Below are positions 1 to 6,882 of a DNA stretch of 20,988 nucleotides, one piece after another. The notes under the pieces are model-generated. The model ran no database searches. It was not told where the DNA came from and worked only from the letters and a program-made list of their open reading frames with translations. Origin of the DNA: a virus; IMG/VR virus record IMGVR_UViG_3300032291_000495, positions 1 to 20,988 of that record, one strand, 5' to 3'. The position numbers and the translations under genes were made by a program. The stretch's first letter is position 1; the number at the start of each line of letters is the position of its first letter.

Positions 1-2
1 AG

Positions 3-68
3 GCTTTTGAAAGAGAATATGGGGTTACCGAAGAAGAACTTTTAGAATATACTCTCAACCTATTATGA
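3..68 (+). CDS. C-terminal fragment of an unidentified phage gene (5' truncated)
   Basis: An open frame enters the window from upstream and ends at the TGA at 66-68. It gives 21 residues ending in EEELLEYTLNLL. The stop overlaps the ATG of the next gene (ATGA), the same coupling used elsewhere in the window, which supports a real gene end. The visible tail is acidic and probably helical. It is too short to assign a family. Confidence 0.55.
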   Translation, partial: AFEREYGVTEEELLEYTLNLL

Positions 69-454
69 CAAATGATGAAGCTCTATGGAACTGGTCTTAC
101 TATCTAACCTATTGGCTAGATGACCCAGCTCCAACTCCACCTACTACTTGTCGGTCTTTTGAAAAGAACCATGTGCCAGACTTAGGCAATGTCATGGATG
201 AAGAAGATGACAAAGGTATGCCAAGCATAGATTGGAAACTAGGCGAGTTATACGAATCTTGCATGAAAGAGCTACCAGAGCATCATAGGAGAGCTTTAAA
301 GGCATACTATGTATCATTCCCATATCAAAGCAATTACAATATTGCTAACCATCTAAGAATAAATGTAAAGAAGCTAGAGAATGACTTACAAGAAGCAAGA
401 GCCAGAATTAACAAAGAAGTCAATCGGAAAATATCAAGAGACAAGGCTTTGTGA
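65..454 (+). CDS. Q-like late antiterminator / HTH regulator
   Basis: This 129-aa protein has an N-terminal Trp-rich segment (LWNWSYYLTYW), a CRSFE motif near residue 29, an acidic linker, and a C-terminal half reading ELPEHHRRALKAYYV, then NIANHLRINVKKLENDL and an arginine-rich helix. The CRS-E element followed by LP..hR.aLk.yYV and a sigma-region-4-like helix-turn-helix is the layout I know from short Q-type antiterminators of betaproteobacterial phages. Such proteins let RNA polymerase read through the terminator at the head of the late operon. Context agrees: a strong terminator (726-750) lies downstream and virion genes follow. The ATG overlaps the upstream stop and no clear Shine-Dalgarno is visible, so translation is probably coupled. 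It could instead be another HTH activator of late genes. Family assignment is from memory of motifs. Confidence 0.6.
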   Translation: MTNDEALWNWSYYLTYWLDDPAPTPPTTCRSFEKNHVPDLGNVMDEEDDKGMPSIDWKLGELYESCMKELPEHHRRALKAYYVSFPYQSNYNIANHLRINVKKLENDLQEARARINKEVNRKISRDKAL

Positions 455-560
455 TAATTGCAGAACAAAGAAGCCAAAGCACACAGGATTTATGCAAAAG
501 TTCAATAATGGGCTAAATCAGCGTTGGTTATGTATGGACTGTAAAGAAAAGATAGAATAG
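381..560 (+). CDS. 59-aa zinc-ribbon-like protein
   Basis: This short ORF starts at ATG 381, inside the end of the Q-like gene in another frame (74-nt overlap), and ends at TAG 558-560. Residues 24-27 are CDNC and 51-54 are CMDC, a CxxC-x23-CxxC spacing typical of a small zinc ribbon, with basic residues between and before them (RTKKPKH, LTKKSIGKYQ). It could bind nucleic acid or a partner protein, but the function is unknown. The regular Cys pairs and the use of an otherwise empty stretch support it being real. The last G of its stop codon is also the first base of the tRNA that follows. Confidence 0.6.
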   Translation: MTYKKQEPELTKKSIGKYQETRLCDNCRTKKPKHTGFMQKFNNGLNQRWLCMDCKEKIE

Positions 561-633
561 CTTCTATAGTTAAATGGTATAACACTTGACTTGTAATCAT
601 GGATTGGCAGTTCGATTCTGTCTAGAAGCACCA
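560..633 (+). tRNA. tRNA-Thr (anticodon TGT), encoded CCA
   Basis: A full cloverleaf can be drawn. The acceptor stem 560-566/623-629 is 7 perfect pairs. The D stem is 569-572/580-583 with A14 and G18-G19 present. The anticodon stem is 585-589/597-601 with one T-T mismatch, and the loop CTTGTAA places TGT at 592-594 with T33 before it. The T stem is 606-610/618-622 with one G-T pair and loop TTCGATT. The variable loop is 4 nt. Discriminator A630 is followed by an encoded CCA at 631-633. G1-C72, C2-G71 and anticodon G35-U36 match known bacterial threonine identity elements. It reads ACA, a codon very common in these genes. The first base is shared with the TAG stop of the preceding ORF. Confidence 0.92.
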
Positions 634-642
634 AAAAAATAG

Positions 643-671
643 TTGTTGCATTTCTAAAAATGTAGTAAGAT
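643..671 (+). promoter_or_regulatory. weak candidate late promoter
   Basis: TTGTTG (643-648) and TAAGAT (666-671) are separated by 17 bp, matching 3/6 and 4/6 of the sigma-70 consensus. The position just after the tRNA and before a hairpin and terminator is where a lambda pR'-type late promoter would sit. The match is weak and AT-rich DNA yields many such pairs by chance. Confidence 0.25.
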
Positions 672-677
672 TGCCTT

Positions 678-702
678 GGGTAATCTCGTCTTGAGATTGC
701 TC
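678..702 (+). promoter_or_regulatory. leader RNA hairpin upstream of terminator
   Basis: Bases 678-687 pair with 693-702 (10 bp with two G-T wobbles) around a 5-nt loop. The core is AATCTC/GAGATT. It has no T-run, so it is not itself a terminator. It lies 24 nt before the terminator stem and could be a pause, antitermination or processing element in the 634-759 non-coding stretch, which otherwise holds only the candidate promoter and the terminator. Confidence 0.4.
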
Positions 703-725
703 AATCCCCACAGAGAGTGATTTTA

Positions 726-750
726 GCCCTAGCAATAGGGCATTTTTTTT
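726..750 (+). terminator. intrinsic terminator with GCAA tetraloop
   Basis: GCCCTA (726-731) pairs with TAGGGC (736-741) around a GCAA GNRA loop, then A and eight T residues (743-750). It ends the early/tRNA transcript just before the late gene cassette and is the obvious target of the Q-like antiterminator. It works in the + direction only; the reverse side lacks a T-run. Confidence 0.85.
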
Positions 751-759
751 AGGCAAACC

Positions 760-1197
760 ATGAAGATAACAGTCGGATTACTAGCACCAAAAGAAGATGG
801 CATGGAGAAAGAGATGCCTGAAGGAATGGGATTGCTAGACGAACAAATGGAAGATACTAGCGAGTATCCTATTGACAAGAAGTCAAATGATGCAATTACT
901 AAGGCTTTGATGGAAAATCGTCACCTTGGCGCTAAAGACCCTGCTAATCCTGCTGGTTTCTGGGTAGAAATTGCAGACTTCTGGGGTATTCCAGAGGAAG
1001 ATGCTAAAGAACGCAGATGTGGCAATTGTGAATACTTTGACAATACTTTAGCAGCTAAACAAGCTATGAAAGTAGTGCCAGTTACAGAGTTCGATAAAAA
1101 AGGCGGTGAAAGAGGTTACTGTCATAAATACACCTTTATTTGCCATGATTTAAGAGTTTGTGACCAATGGGAAGAAAAAGAATATGAAGATGAATAA
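760..1197 (+). CDS. conserved phage protein with Cys cluster
   Basis: This is a 145-aa acidic protein and the first gene after the terminator. The N-terminal third is Met/Glu-rich. A middle segment reads NRHLGAKDPANPAGFWVE. The C-terminal part has Cys at 87, 90, 121, 128 and 134 (CGNC, GYCHKY, ICHDL, VCDQW). A CxxC pair followed by spaced single Cys with aromatic neighbours suggests a metal or iron-sulfur site, loosely like small HiPIP-type proteins, but I cannot name the family. The start at 760 follows an AGG a few bases upstream. The next gene begins inside its 3' end. Role unknown; its position before DUF6496- and DUF5872-like genes is a recurrent phage accessory arrangement. Confidence 0.7.
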   Translation: MKITVGLLAPKEDGMEKEMPEGMGLLDEQMEDTSEYPIDKKSNDAITKALMENRHLGAKDPANPAGFWVEIADFWGIPEEDAKERRCGNCEYFDNTLAAKQAMKVVPVTEFDKKGGERGYCHKYTFICHDLRVCDQWEEKEYEDE

Positions 1198-1345
1198 GAC
1201 ACAAAAGAAAATCGGCAAAGTAATGGGCGAGTTCAAGGAAGGCACACTACATTCTGGCAAAGGTGGAGCAGTTGTTAAAAATCCTAAACAGGCTATTGCT
1301 ATCGCTATTTCTGAAGCAGCTAAAAGAGCTAAGTATAAGAAATGA
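1184..1345 (+). CDS. DUF6496-like small basic protein
   Basis: This 53-aa lysine-rich protein has the conserved stretch KVMGEFKEGTLHSGKGG then KNPKQAIAIAISEA. That matches the pattern I associate with DUF6496 (VM-EFK-G-L-SG, then K-xQAIAIALSEA), found widely in phages and bacteria with no known function. The frame extends up to a GTG at 1160, but I prefer ATG 1184 (ATG 1190 is also possible) because the family begins only a few residues before the KIGKVM motif and a purine-rich stretch precedes 1184. It overlaps the previous gene by 14 nt, and its TGA overlaps the next ATG. It may bind nucleic acid, given its charge. Confidence 0.75.
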   Translation: MKMNKTQKKIGKVMGEFKEGTLHSGKGGAVVKNPKQAIAIAISEAAKRAKYKK

Positions 1346-1632
1346 AAATCAGAGACGCAGCAAAGCTCTTTGAACGCATTGGTGTAGAGGGATATAACAA
1401 GCCAAAAAAGACACCAAGCCATCCTACTAAAAGCCATGTAGTCGTGGCTAAAGAAGGAGACCAAGTAAAGACAATTCGCTTTGGTCAGCAAGGAGTATCA
1501 GGCTCACCAGCTAAGAAAGGTGAGTCAGATGCTGATAAAGCTCGTAGAAAGTCATTTAAAGCTCGTCATGCAAGCAATATATCTAAAGGCAAGATGAGTG
1601 CAGCATACTGGGCTGACAAGGTTAATTGGTAA
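1342..1632 (+). CDS. DUF5872-like basic protein
   Basis: This 96-aa strongly basic protein has an N-terminal helix (IRDAAKLFERIGVEGYNKPKK), a middle strand region VKTIRFGQQGVSG, and the C-terminal signature ARRKSFKARHASNI then KGKMSAAYWADKVNW. The C-terminal block is highly conserved in many phages and is, from memory, DUF5872. Function unknown; the charge and location just before packaging genes would suit a DNA-associated role, which is inference. It starts with ATGA overlap with the DUF6496-like gene, so the two are probably translated as a pair. Confidence 0.8.
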   Translation: MKIRDAAKLFERIGVEGYNKPKKTPSHPTKSHVVVAKEGDQVKTIRFGQQGVSGSPAKKGESDADKARRKSFKARHASNISKGKMSAAYWADKVNW

Positions 1633-1784
1633 TAGTAGAAATCAAGAACCTTCCTAAAAAATGGGATGGTTTTGACGAAAAGTTTTATTTTTTAAAAGAT
1701 TTATATGCAGAACTATTAAATCTTTCAGATAGACTAGATGCTGACAGAATACAGTTTGTTGGCGAAATACAAACATTACATTAG
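1626..1784 (+). CDS. 52-aa hypothetical protein, TTG start
   Basis: A short ORF fills the apparent gap before the next gene. It can start at TTG 1626, the first possible start after an in-frame stop at 1623-1625, with AAGG at 1618-1621 upstream. Its 5' end overlaps the DUF5872-like stop. The product reads like a real protein: LPKKWDGFDEKFYFLKDLY then ELLNLSDRLDADRIQFVGE, with amphipathic helices and mixed charge. It ends at TAG 1782-1784, immediately before the next gene's AGGAAA ribosome site. I do not recognise a family. Confidence 0.55.
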   Translation: MVIVEIKNLPKKWDGFDEKFYFLKDLYAELLNLSDRLDADRIQFVGEIQTLH

Positions 1785-1792
1785 GAAATAAG

Positions 1793-3196
1793 ATGGCACT
1801 ATTAGACGAAATCCGAAAGGCTCAAGTCTTAAACCTATTAGGTGAAAGATTACAGGGCTTATTGGATGTTCCTACAAGTGCATCTAGATTTATGGTAAAT
1901 CCTACAGCAGTTCTTGATGCTGTATCTGGTAAGACAGCAATGCCAAAAGAAAAAGGTTTTGCTGAAGCTGTTGCTCAACTTCCACAAAGAGAAAATTTAA
2001 CTGTATTAGACCCTGCAAATAGGGCTTATATGGAAGGTTATAGTCAAGGTGAGCCATTTGGTTATGCTTCTATGGCTTTGCCTTTTGCTGGTGCTGGAGC
2101 AACAAAACTAAGTGACAAGTTAGTGCAGACTATCACTAAGAATCCTAGTGCTACTGCAATGAATGTTATTGACTATGCAAGCGCTTACAATCCATCTCAG
2201 ATTTTCATTGGTCAAGGAGCAAAGTCTTGGAATCCAGATATGGCATTTAAAGCTGCCAAAATGGAAAAAGCAGGTAAGTCTCCACAAGAAATATGGAAAG
2301 AAACTGGAACAGTAAAAGCTCCTGATGGTAATTGGAGACAAGAGATTAGTGATGCTGGCTCAGAAATAAATAAATTGCCACTACAAGATTCTTGGGAAAA
2401 CTTCTCAAGAAAAGCTGAAATTGCTAAATATGGCAGTAGAGGTGCGGATGTAGGCAAAATGTCTAATAAAGAATTTAAAGAGTTTCAAAAATTTAGAGAT
2501 GATTTGCAACAAGAATTTAATACTTTGACAAAAAGAGAAGCTCCACTATCTGATGTTTTGACTCATAAACAGTTATATGAAGCATACCCAGATATTGCAA
2601 AACTAAACACTATGCAAGATAAAAGCATTGGTTTAGAGGGAGAGTTAAGCCCTTATGGTATTAAGTATGGTGATGTTTCAAACAAAGATAACCTTAGAGG
2701 TTTATTTTTGCATGAAGGTCAGCATGGTATTCAATTAAATGAGGGATGGGCTTTAGGTGGTTCTCCTAAGAATTATACTCAACAGGCTGAAGCAGAATTA
2801 GCAAAAAAAGCATTGTTAATGAGAAGTGAGATTGATGCAATGCCAAGCTCAATACCTTTTGATGAAAGAGCTAAAACAGTTAAAGAGTTGTTTGAAAAGC
2901 TAGACCAAACTCCAATTGATAAAAAGACAATGGATTTAGTAAAAGACTACACAGACAACCCAAGTTCACAGTTAGAAGAAATAGCTAACTTTTATGGCTT
3001 AGACAGAAGAAGCTCTGCTATGTCACCAGATGATGTTTACAAAAGATTGTTTGGAGAAGCTGAAGCTAGGCTAACTCAAAGCAGAAGGGATTTAACTCCA
3101 GAACAAAGGTTAGAGTATTTCCCATACAATCAAGGTCAATATGGATTAGATGTTCCATTAAATGAAGTAATTGTAAGAGGTTTGCTAGGAAAGTAA
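1793..3196 (+). CDS. HEGQH metallopeptidase-like phage protein
   Basis: This 467-aa protein starts after a good AGGAAA site. Residues 307-311 are HEGQH in the context LFLHEGQHGIQ, an HExxH zinc-binding motif. About 110 residues later comes GEAEAR (421-426), then RRDLTPEQR. This pair (LHE-QH-IQ, then GE-EAR and R-LT-eqR) is what I recall from large polyvalent-protein-associated domains of phages (LPD23-like), predicted metallopeptidase-like folds. The Glu of the second motif could be the third zinc ligand. The N-terminal 130 residues have a hydrophobic Gly/Ala stretch (YASMALPFAGAGA) and the middle is charged and helical. It could process a virion or scaffold protein, or travel in the virion and act on host proteins on entry. 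Neither role is shown by the sequence. It sits just upstream of the terminases. Confidence 0.65.
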   Translation: MALLDEIRKAQVLNLLGERLQGLLDVPTSASRFMVNPTAVLDAVSGKTAMPKEKGFAEAVAQLPQRENLTVLDPANRAYMEGYSQGEPFGYASMALPFAGAGATKLSDKLVQTITKNPSATAMNVIDYASAYNPSQIFIGQGAKSWNPDMAFKAAKMEKAGKSPQEIWKETGTVKAPDGNWRQEISDAGSEINKLPLQDSWENFSRKAEIAKYGSRGADVGKMSNKEFKEFQKFRDDLQQEFNTLTKREAPLSDVLTHKQLYEAYPDIAKLNTMQDKSIGLEGELSPYGIKYGDVSNKDNLRGLFLHEGQHGIQLNEGWALGGSPKNYTQQAEAELAKKALLMRSEIDAMPSSIPFDERAKTVKELFEKLDQTPIDKKTMDLVKDYTDNPSSQLEEIANFYGLDRRSSAMSPDDVYKRLFGEAEARLTQSRRDLTPEQRLEYFPYNQGQYGLDVPLNEVIVRGLLGK

Positions 3197-3210
3197 TACT
3201 GTTGTATTAT
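3182..3210 (+). promoter_or_regulatory. candidate sigma-70 promoter before terminase genes
   Basis: TTGCTA (3182-3187, 4/6) and TATTAT (3205-3210, 5/6) are spaced by 17 bp at the end of the HEGQH gene, in one of the few gaps of the region. It would start RNA near 3217, ahead of the small terminase. A 7-bp hairpin (3200-3206/3211-3217, loop TTAT) overlaps the -10. AT-rich sequence makes chance matches likely. Confidence 0.3.
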
Positions 3211-3245
3211 TGCAACATCATCAACCAACACCCTAATGGATTGGA

Positions 3246-3566
3246 ATGGAAAACAGTAGCGAAAACAACAACTTGCCTATTGAAACAAAATCTGTAGGTG
3301 CGCCTAAAGGCAATGACAATGCTAAGAAAGGCAGACTGTTCTTTGACCAATTAAGGAAAGAGCTAGTTCAAGAAGATGCTCTTAGACTAAGAAAGATTGC
3401 TAAGAAGCTAGTAGAAGCAGCAGAGGATGGAGAACCTTGGGCTGTTAAAGAAATCATGGATAGAGTAGATGGTAAAGCTATTCAAGTTACAGAGATGTCT
3501 GGCTTGGATGGTGGAGCAATAGAGACAGTAACTTCTATCAATATCAACTTAAAGAAGCCTGAATGA
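3246..3566 (+). CDS. putative terminase small subunit
   Basis: This 106-aa protein lies directly upstream of the large terminase and overlaps it by 4 nt (ATGA). It opens with a polar tail, then VGAPKGNDNAKKGRLFFDQLRKEL, a helical stretch RLRKIAKKLVEAAEDGEPWAVKEIMDRVDGKA, and a beta-like C-terminus. The PKGN-NAKKG ... A-kEImDR-DGKa pattern is common in small proteins annotated as terminase small subunits or DUF5681-like. In such phages the subunit recognises the packaging site and stimulates TerL. No obvious helix-turn-helix is visible, so the call rests on pattern and position. Confidence 0.7.
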   Translation: MENSSENNNLPIETKSVGAPKGNDNAKKGRLFFDQLRKELVQEDALRLRKIAKKLVEAAEDGEPWAVKEIMDRVDGKAIQVTEMSGLDGGAIETVTSININLKKPE

Positions 3567-4816
3567 GTGAACTCAATCTAGAGTTACCAGAGAAGATGAG
3601 CTTCTTGTTTGAGCCACACAGATATAAAGTGGCTTATGGTGGTCGAGGCTCAGGAAAGTCATGGGGAGCTGCCATAGCTTTATTAGCTTTAGGCGCACAA
3701 AACCCATTAAGAATACTATGCGCTCGAGAGTTTCAGAACTCTATTAGCGACTCGGTTCATGCCTTGTTAGCAGACCAGATTAGAAAGCTCAACCTAGAGT
3801 CATTCTATGAGGTTCAGAACACAGCAATTTATGGCAAGAATGGTACAGAGTTCTTGTTTGCAGGTTTAAAGCACAATGTCACAAAGATTAAGTCTTTTGA
3901 AGGTGTAGACATTTGCTGGGTAGAAGAAGCACAGACTACTTCTAAGTCTAGCTGGGATGTATTGATTCCTACTATCCGTAAAGAAGGTTCAGAGATATGG
4001 ATTACATTCAACCCTGAGCTTGATACAGATGAGACTTACAAGCGGTTTGTAGTAGTGCCACCAAGCAATGCAAAAGTAGTCAAAGTAAACTGGTCTGACA
4101 ATCCTTGGTTTCCTAAAGTCCTAAGAGACGAGATGGAAGATTTAAAGTCTAGGGATATGGATGCTTACCTGAATGTTTGGGAAGGCAATACAAGACAAGT
4201 TCTAGATGGCGCTGTATATGCTAATGAGCTAAGGAAGGCTCAAGAAGATAGCAGAATTAAAGATATATTTGTAGACAAGTCTATCCCTGTAAGCACCTTC
4301 TGGGACTTAGGATGGGCTGATATGACATCTATTTGGTTTGTTCAGACAATCTCAGGTGGAGAGGTTAGAGTAATTGACTTTTACCAAGACTGTCAGAAAC
4401 CGATTGACCATTATGTTCAACTCCTTCAGAATAAGGGTTATACATACAGAGACCATTGGCTTCCGCATGATGCAGAACACAAGAATATGACAGGTCGTAG
4501 CACTAAAGAGATTATTGAAGGCATGGGATTACCAGTTAGGATTACTCCTAAACTGTCCATTGCTGATGGTATTAACGCAGCTAGAATGTTGATGAATCGC
4601 TGTTACTTTGACCAAAACAGATGTGCAGAAGGCTTGCAAGCATTAAGACATTACAGATATGCTGTAGACCCTGACACTAAGATGTTTAGCGATAAACCTT
4701 TGCATGACCAACATTCTCATGCTGCTGATGCTTGGAGATATGTTGCAGTAGGGCTAGATGAAAAGCCTAACGATTGGAACAAATCAATTAAGATTAACAC
4801 GAAATGGATAGTCTGA
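3563..4816 (+). CDS. terL: terminase large subunit (PBSX / Terminase_3-like)
   Basis: This 417-aa packaging motor and nuclease has Walker A GGRGSGKS at residues 26-33 in the ATPase domain. Walker B with the catalytic acidic pair is VDICWVEE (115-122), and a coupling-type motif ITFNPE follows near 150. The C-terminal RNase-H-like nuclease supplies D248 (FWDLGWAD), D303 (PHDAEHKN) and D389 (HSHAADAWRY), the usual three acidic metal ligands. Length and motif order fit the PBSX/XtmB group (Terminase_3 plus Terminase_3C). It docks on the portal and pumps DNA into the procapsid. Its stop TGA overlaps the portal ATG. Confidence 0.95.
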   Translation: MSELNLELPEKMSFLFEPHRYKVAYGGRGSGKSWGAAIALLALGAQNPLRILCAREFQNSISDSVHALLADQIRKLNLESFYEVQNTAIYGKNGTEFLFAGLKHNVTKIKSFEGVDICWVEEAQTTSKSSWDVLIPTIRKEGSEIWITFNPELDTDETYKRFVVVPPSNAKVVKVNWSDNPWFPKVLRDEMEDLKSRDMDAYLNVWEGNTRQVLDGAVYANELRKAQEDSRIKDIFVDKSIPVSTFWDLGWADMTSIWFVQTISGGEVRVIDFYQDCQKPIDHYVQLLQNKGYTYRDHWLPHDAEHKNMTGRSTKEIIEGMGLPVRITPKLSIADGINAARMLMNRCYFDQNRCAEGLQALRHYRYAVDPDTKMFSDKPLHDQHSHAADAWRYVAVGLDEKPNDWNKSIKINTKWIV

Positions 4817-6882
4817 TGGACAACAATACCCTTAAAGGAATACTAGAAGTTGAGATTGATAATGCTCTTGGCTTTATCGAGACAGAAACGACTGATGCTC
4901 GTAGAAAGGCTTTGCAATACTACAATCGTGAGCCATACGGAAACGAAGTAGAAGGTCGTAGCTCTATCGTTACTGGTGAAGTAGCAGAAGTAGTTGATGG
5001 TGCATTGCCACAATTACTAAGGGTTTTTACTCAGTCAGACGAGATGGTTCGCTTTGAGCCTAAAGGTGCTGGTGACGAGGAAAAGGCTAAACAAGCTACT
5101 GAGTATGTGAACTGGGTTCTAAACCACGATAACCAAGGTGTCATCCTGTTCCATAACTGGTTCAAAGATGCTTTGTTGCAGAAGAATGGTATCGTTAAAG
5201 TCTACTGGGATGAGCAGACAGATGTAACAAAAGAGCAGTATGAAGGCTTGAACGAAGAAGAACTAACAATGCTTTTGGCTGACCCAGAGGTAGAAGTAGT
5301 TAGTCAGGATATGGAAGAAGTAGCTCCTGCTGGTGTAGACCAGATGGGTATGCCAACTCCACCTGTATATTCATACAGTATCAAGCTAAAGCGCACTAAA
5401 AAGAATGGCAAAGTTATTGTTGAGAATGTCCCACCAGAGGAGTTCTTAATCTCTAAGAAAGCTCGCACTATTGCTGATGCTCCATTCGTAGCTCACAGAA
5501 AACTAACAACTCGTAGCGAATTAGTCGCTATGGGCTTTGACAAGGCTACAGTTGATGAGTTGCCTTCTTACTCAGACTTAACATATTCTGAGGAAAGAGT
5601 AGCTCGATTTGACAGAGGCGAGATGCCAGATGAGCAAGCAAGCCTAGACAAAGCTATGCAAGATGTAGAAGTCATGGAGTGCTACCTTAAAGTAGATATG
5701 GATGAGGATGGCATTGCTGAGTTGCGTAAGATTGTTTATGCAGGTCAAAACATCCTAGACAACACAGAAGTAGACTTTGTTCCTTTTGCTTCAATTTGCC
5801 CTATTCCTATGCCACACAAGTTCTTTGGTCATAGCTTGGCAGACAGAGCAACAGACTTGCAATTGATTAAATCTACAGTAACTCGTCAGATTCTAGACAA
5901 CCTTTACCTTACAAATAACTCTCGTATGGGTGTTGTTGAAGGTCAAGTAAACCTAGATGATATGCTGACAGTTACAGCAGGTGGTGTGGTTCGTATCAAG
6001 AACCCTAATGCAATCGTTCCATTATCAGTTCCACCAACAGCATCACAGTCTTTCCCAATGTTGCAGTATCTAGACCAAGTTCAATCTAAGAGAACTGGTG
6101 TCAATGATGCTCAACAAGGCTTAGACCCTAACATTCTGCAAAACACTACTGCTACTGCTGTAGCTGCTATGCAGTCTGCTGCTGCTGGCAAGATTGAGAT
6201 GATTGCTCGTGTGTTCGCAGAAACAGGTGTAAAAGACCTATTTGAGAAGATTCTTCACTTGTTATGCAAGTATCAAGACAAGGCTCGTATTATTCGCCTA
6301 AGAGGTAAGTATGTTTCTATTGACCCAAGAGAATGGGTAAATGGCTTTGACATCTCTATCAATGTAGGTCTTGGCACAGGCAATAAGCAAGAACAAATGG
6401 CTATGGTAGCTATGGTTCTACAGAAGCAAGAGCAAATCTTGGGTACACAAGGCTTTAACAACCCATTGGTAACATTGACTCAGTATCGTGAGACTCTAGG
6501 TCGCTTCATTGAAGCTGCTGGATATAAAGACAGTAGTGAGTTCTTCAAAGAGATTCCACCTGAGTTAGAGCAACAGATTGCAAATCCACAGCCACAGCAA
6601 GCGCCTGTAGACCCAGCAGTTCAGGCTTACATGGCTCAAGCACAGGCTCAGATGCAGATTGACCAAGCCAAAGCTCAACAGCAGATGGCTCTAGACCAAC
6701 AGAAAGCAGAAGCAGACTTGATGTTGCAACAACAGAAGGCACAGGCAGAAATCCAGTTGAAGCGTGAGAAAGCAATGGCTGACTTAGAGCTAAAGACTGC
6801 TGAGTTCCAAGCTGAAGCCCAGTTGAAGGCTATGCAAGTAGGCGCACAATTAACCAATACTCCTAACATTCCTAACCTATGA
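4816..6882 (+). CDS. portal protein, P22 gp1-like
   Basis: This is a 688-aa portal forming the dodecameric DNA channel at the capsid vertex. The N-terminal signature RKALQYYNREPYGNEVEGRS followed by VVDGALPQLLRVF is characteristic of P22-like portals, and the length is close to P22 gp1 (725). The middle carries the wing and stem regions. The C-terminal residues from about 595 to 675 are a Gln/Ala/Lys-rich alpha-helical run (AQAQMQIDQAKAQQQ and similar), matching the long helical barrel of P22-type portals. I chose ATG 4816, which overlaps the TerL stop as TGATG; ATG 4804 in the same frame adds four residues, and neither has a strong ribosome site. The last codon overlaps the next start. Confidence 0.92.
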   Translation: MDNNTLKGILEVEIDNALGFIETETTDARRKALQYYNREPYGNEVEGRSSIVTGEVAEVVDGALPQLLRVFTQSDEMVRFEPKGAGDEEKAKQATEYVNWVLNHDNQGVILFHNWFKDALLQKNGIVKVYWDEQTDVTKEQYEGLNEEELTMLLADPEVEVVSQDMEEVAPAGVDQMGMPTPPVYSYSIKLKRTKKNGKVIVENVPPEEFLISKKARTIADAPFVAHRKLTTRSELVAMGFDKATVDELPSYSDLTYSEERVARFDRGEMPDEQASLDKAMQDVEVMECYLKVDMDEDGIAELRKIVYAGQNILDNTEVDFVPFASICPIPMPHKFFGHSLADRATDLQLIKSTVTRQILDNLYLTNNSRMGVVEGQVNLDDMLTVTAGGVVRIKNPNAIVPLSVPPTASQSFPMLQYLDQVQSKRTGVNDAQQGLDPNILQNTTATAVAAMQSAAAGKIEMIARVFAETGVKDLFEKILHLLCKYQDKARIIRLRGKYVSIDPREWVNGFDISINVGLGTGNKQEQMAMVAMVLQKQEQILGTQGFNNPLVTLTQYRETLGRFIEAAGYKDSSEFFKEIPPELEQQIANPQPQQAPVDPAVQAYMAQAQAQMQIDQAKAQQQMALDQQKAEADLMLQQQKAQAEIQLKREKAMADLELKTAEFQAEAQLKAMQVGAQLTNTPNIPNL

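Noticed and set aside
560-633. tRNA as a prophage attachment site
   Set aside because: The tRNA is complete, inside the phage gene block and overlaps a phage ORF. There is no integrase and no second copy of its 3' end in the window.
1150-1491. 113-aa minus-strand frame with hydrophobic runs
   Set aside because: It is antisense to the lysine-rich DUF6496- and DUF5872-like genes. AAA/AAG codons read backwards give Phe and Leu, which explains the membrane-like look.
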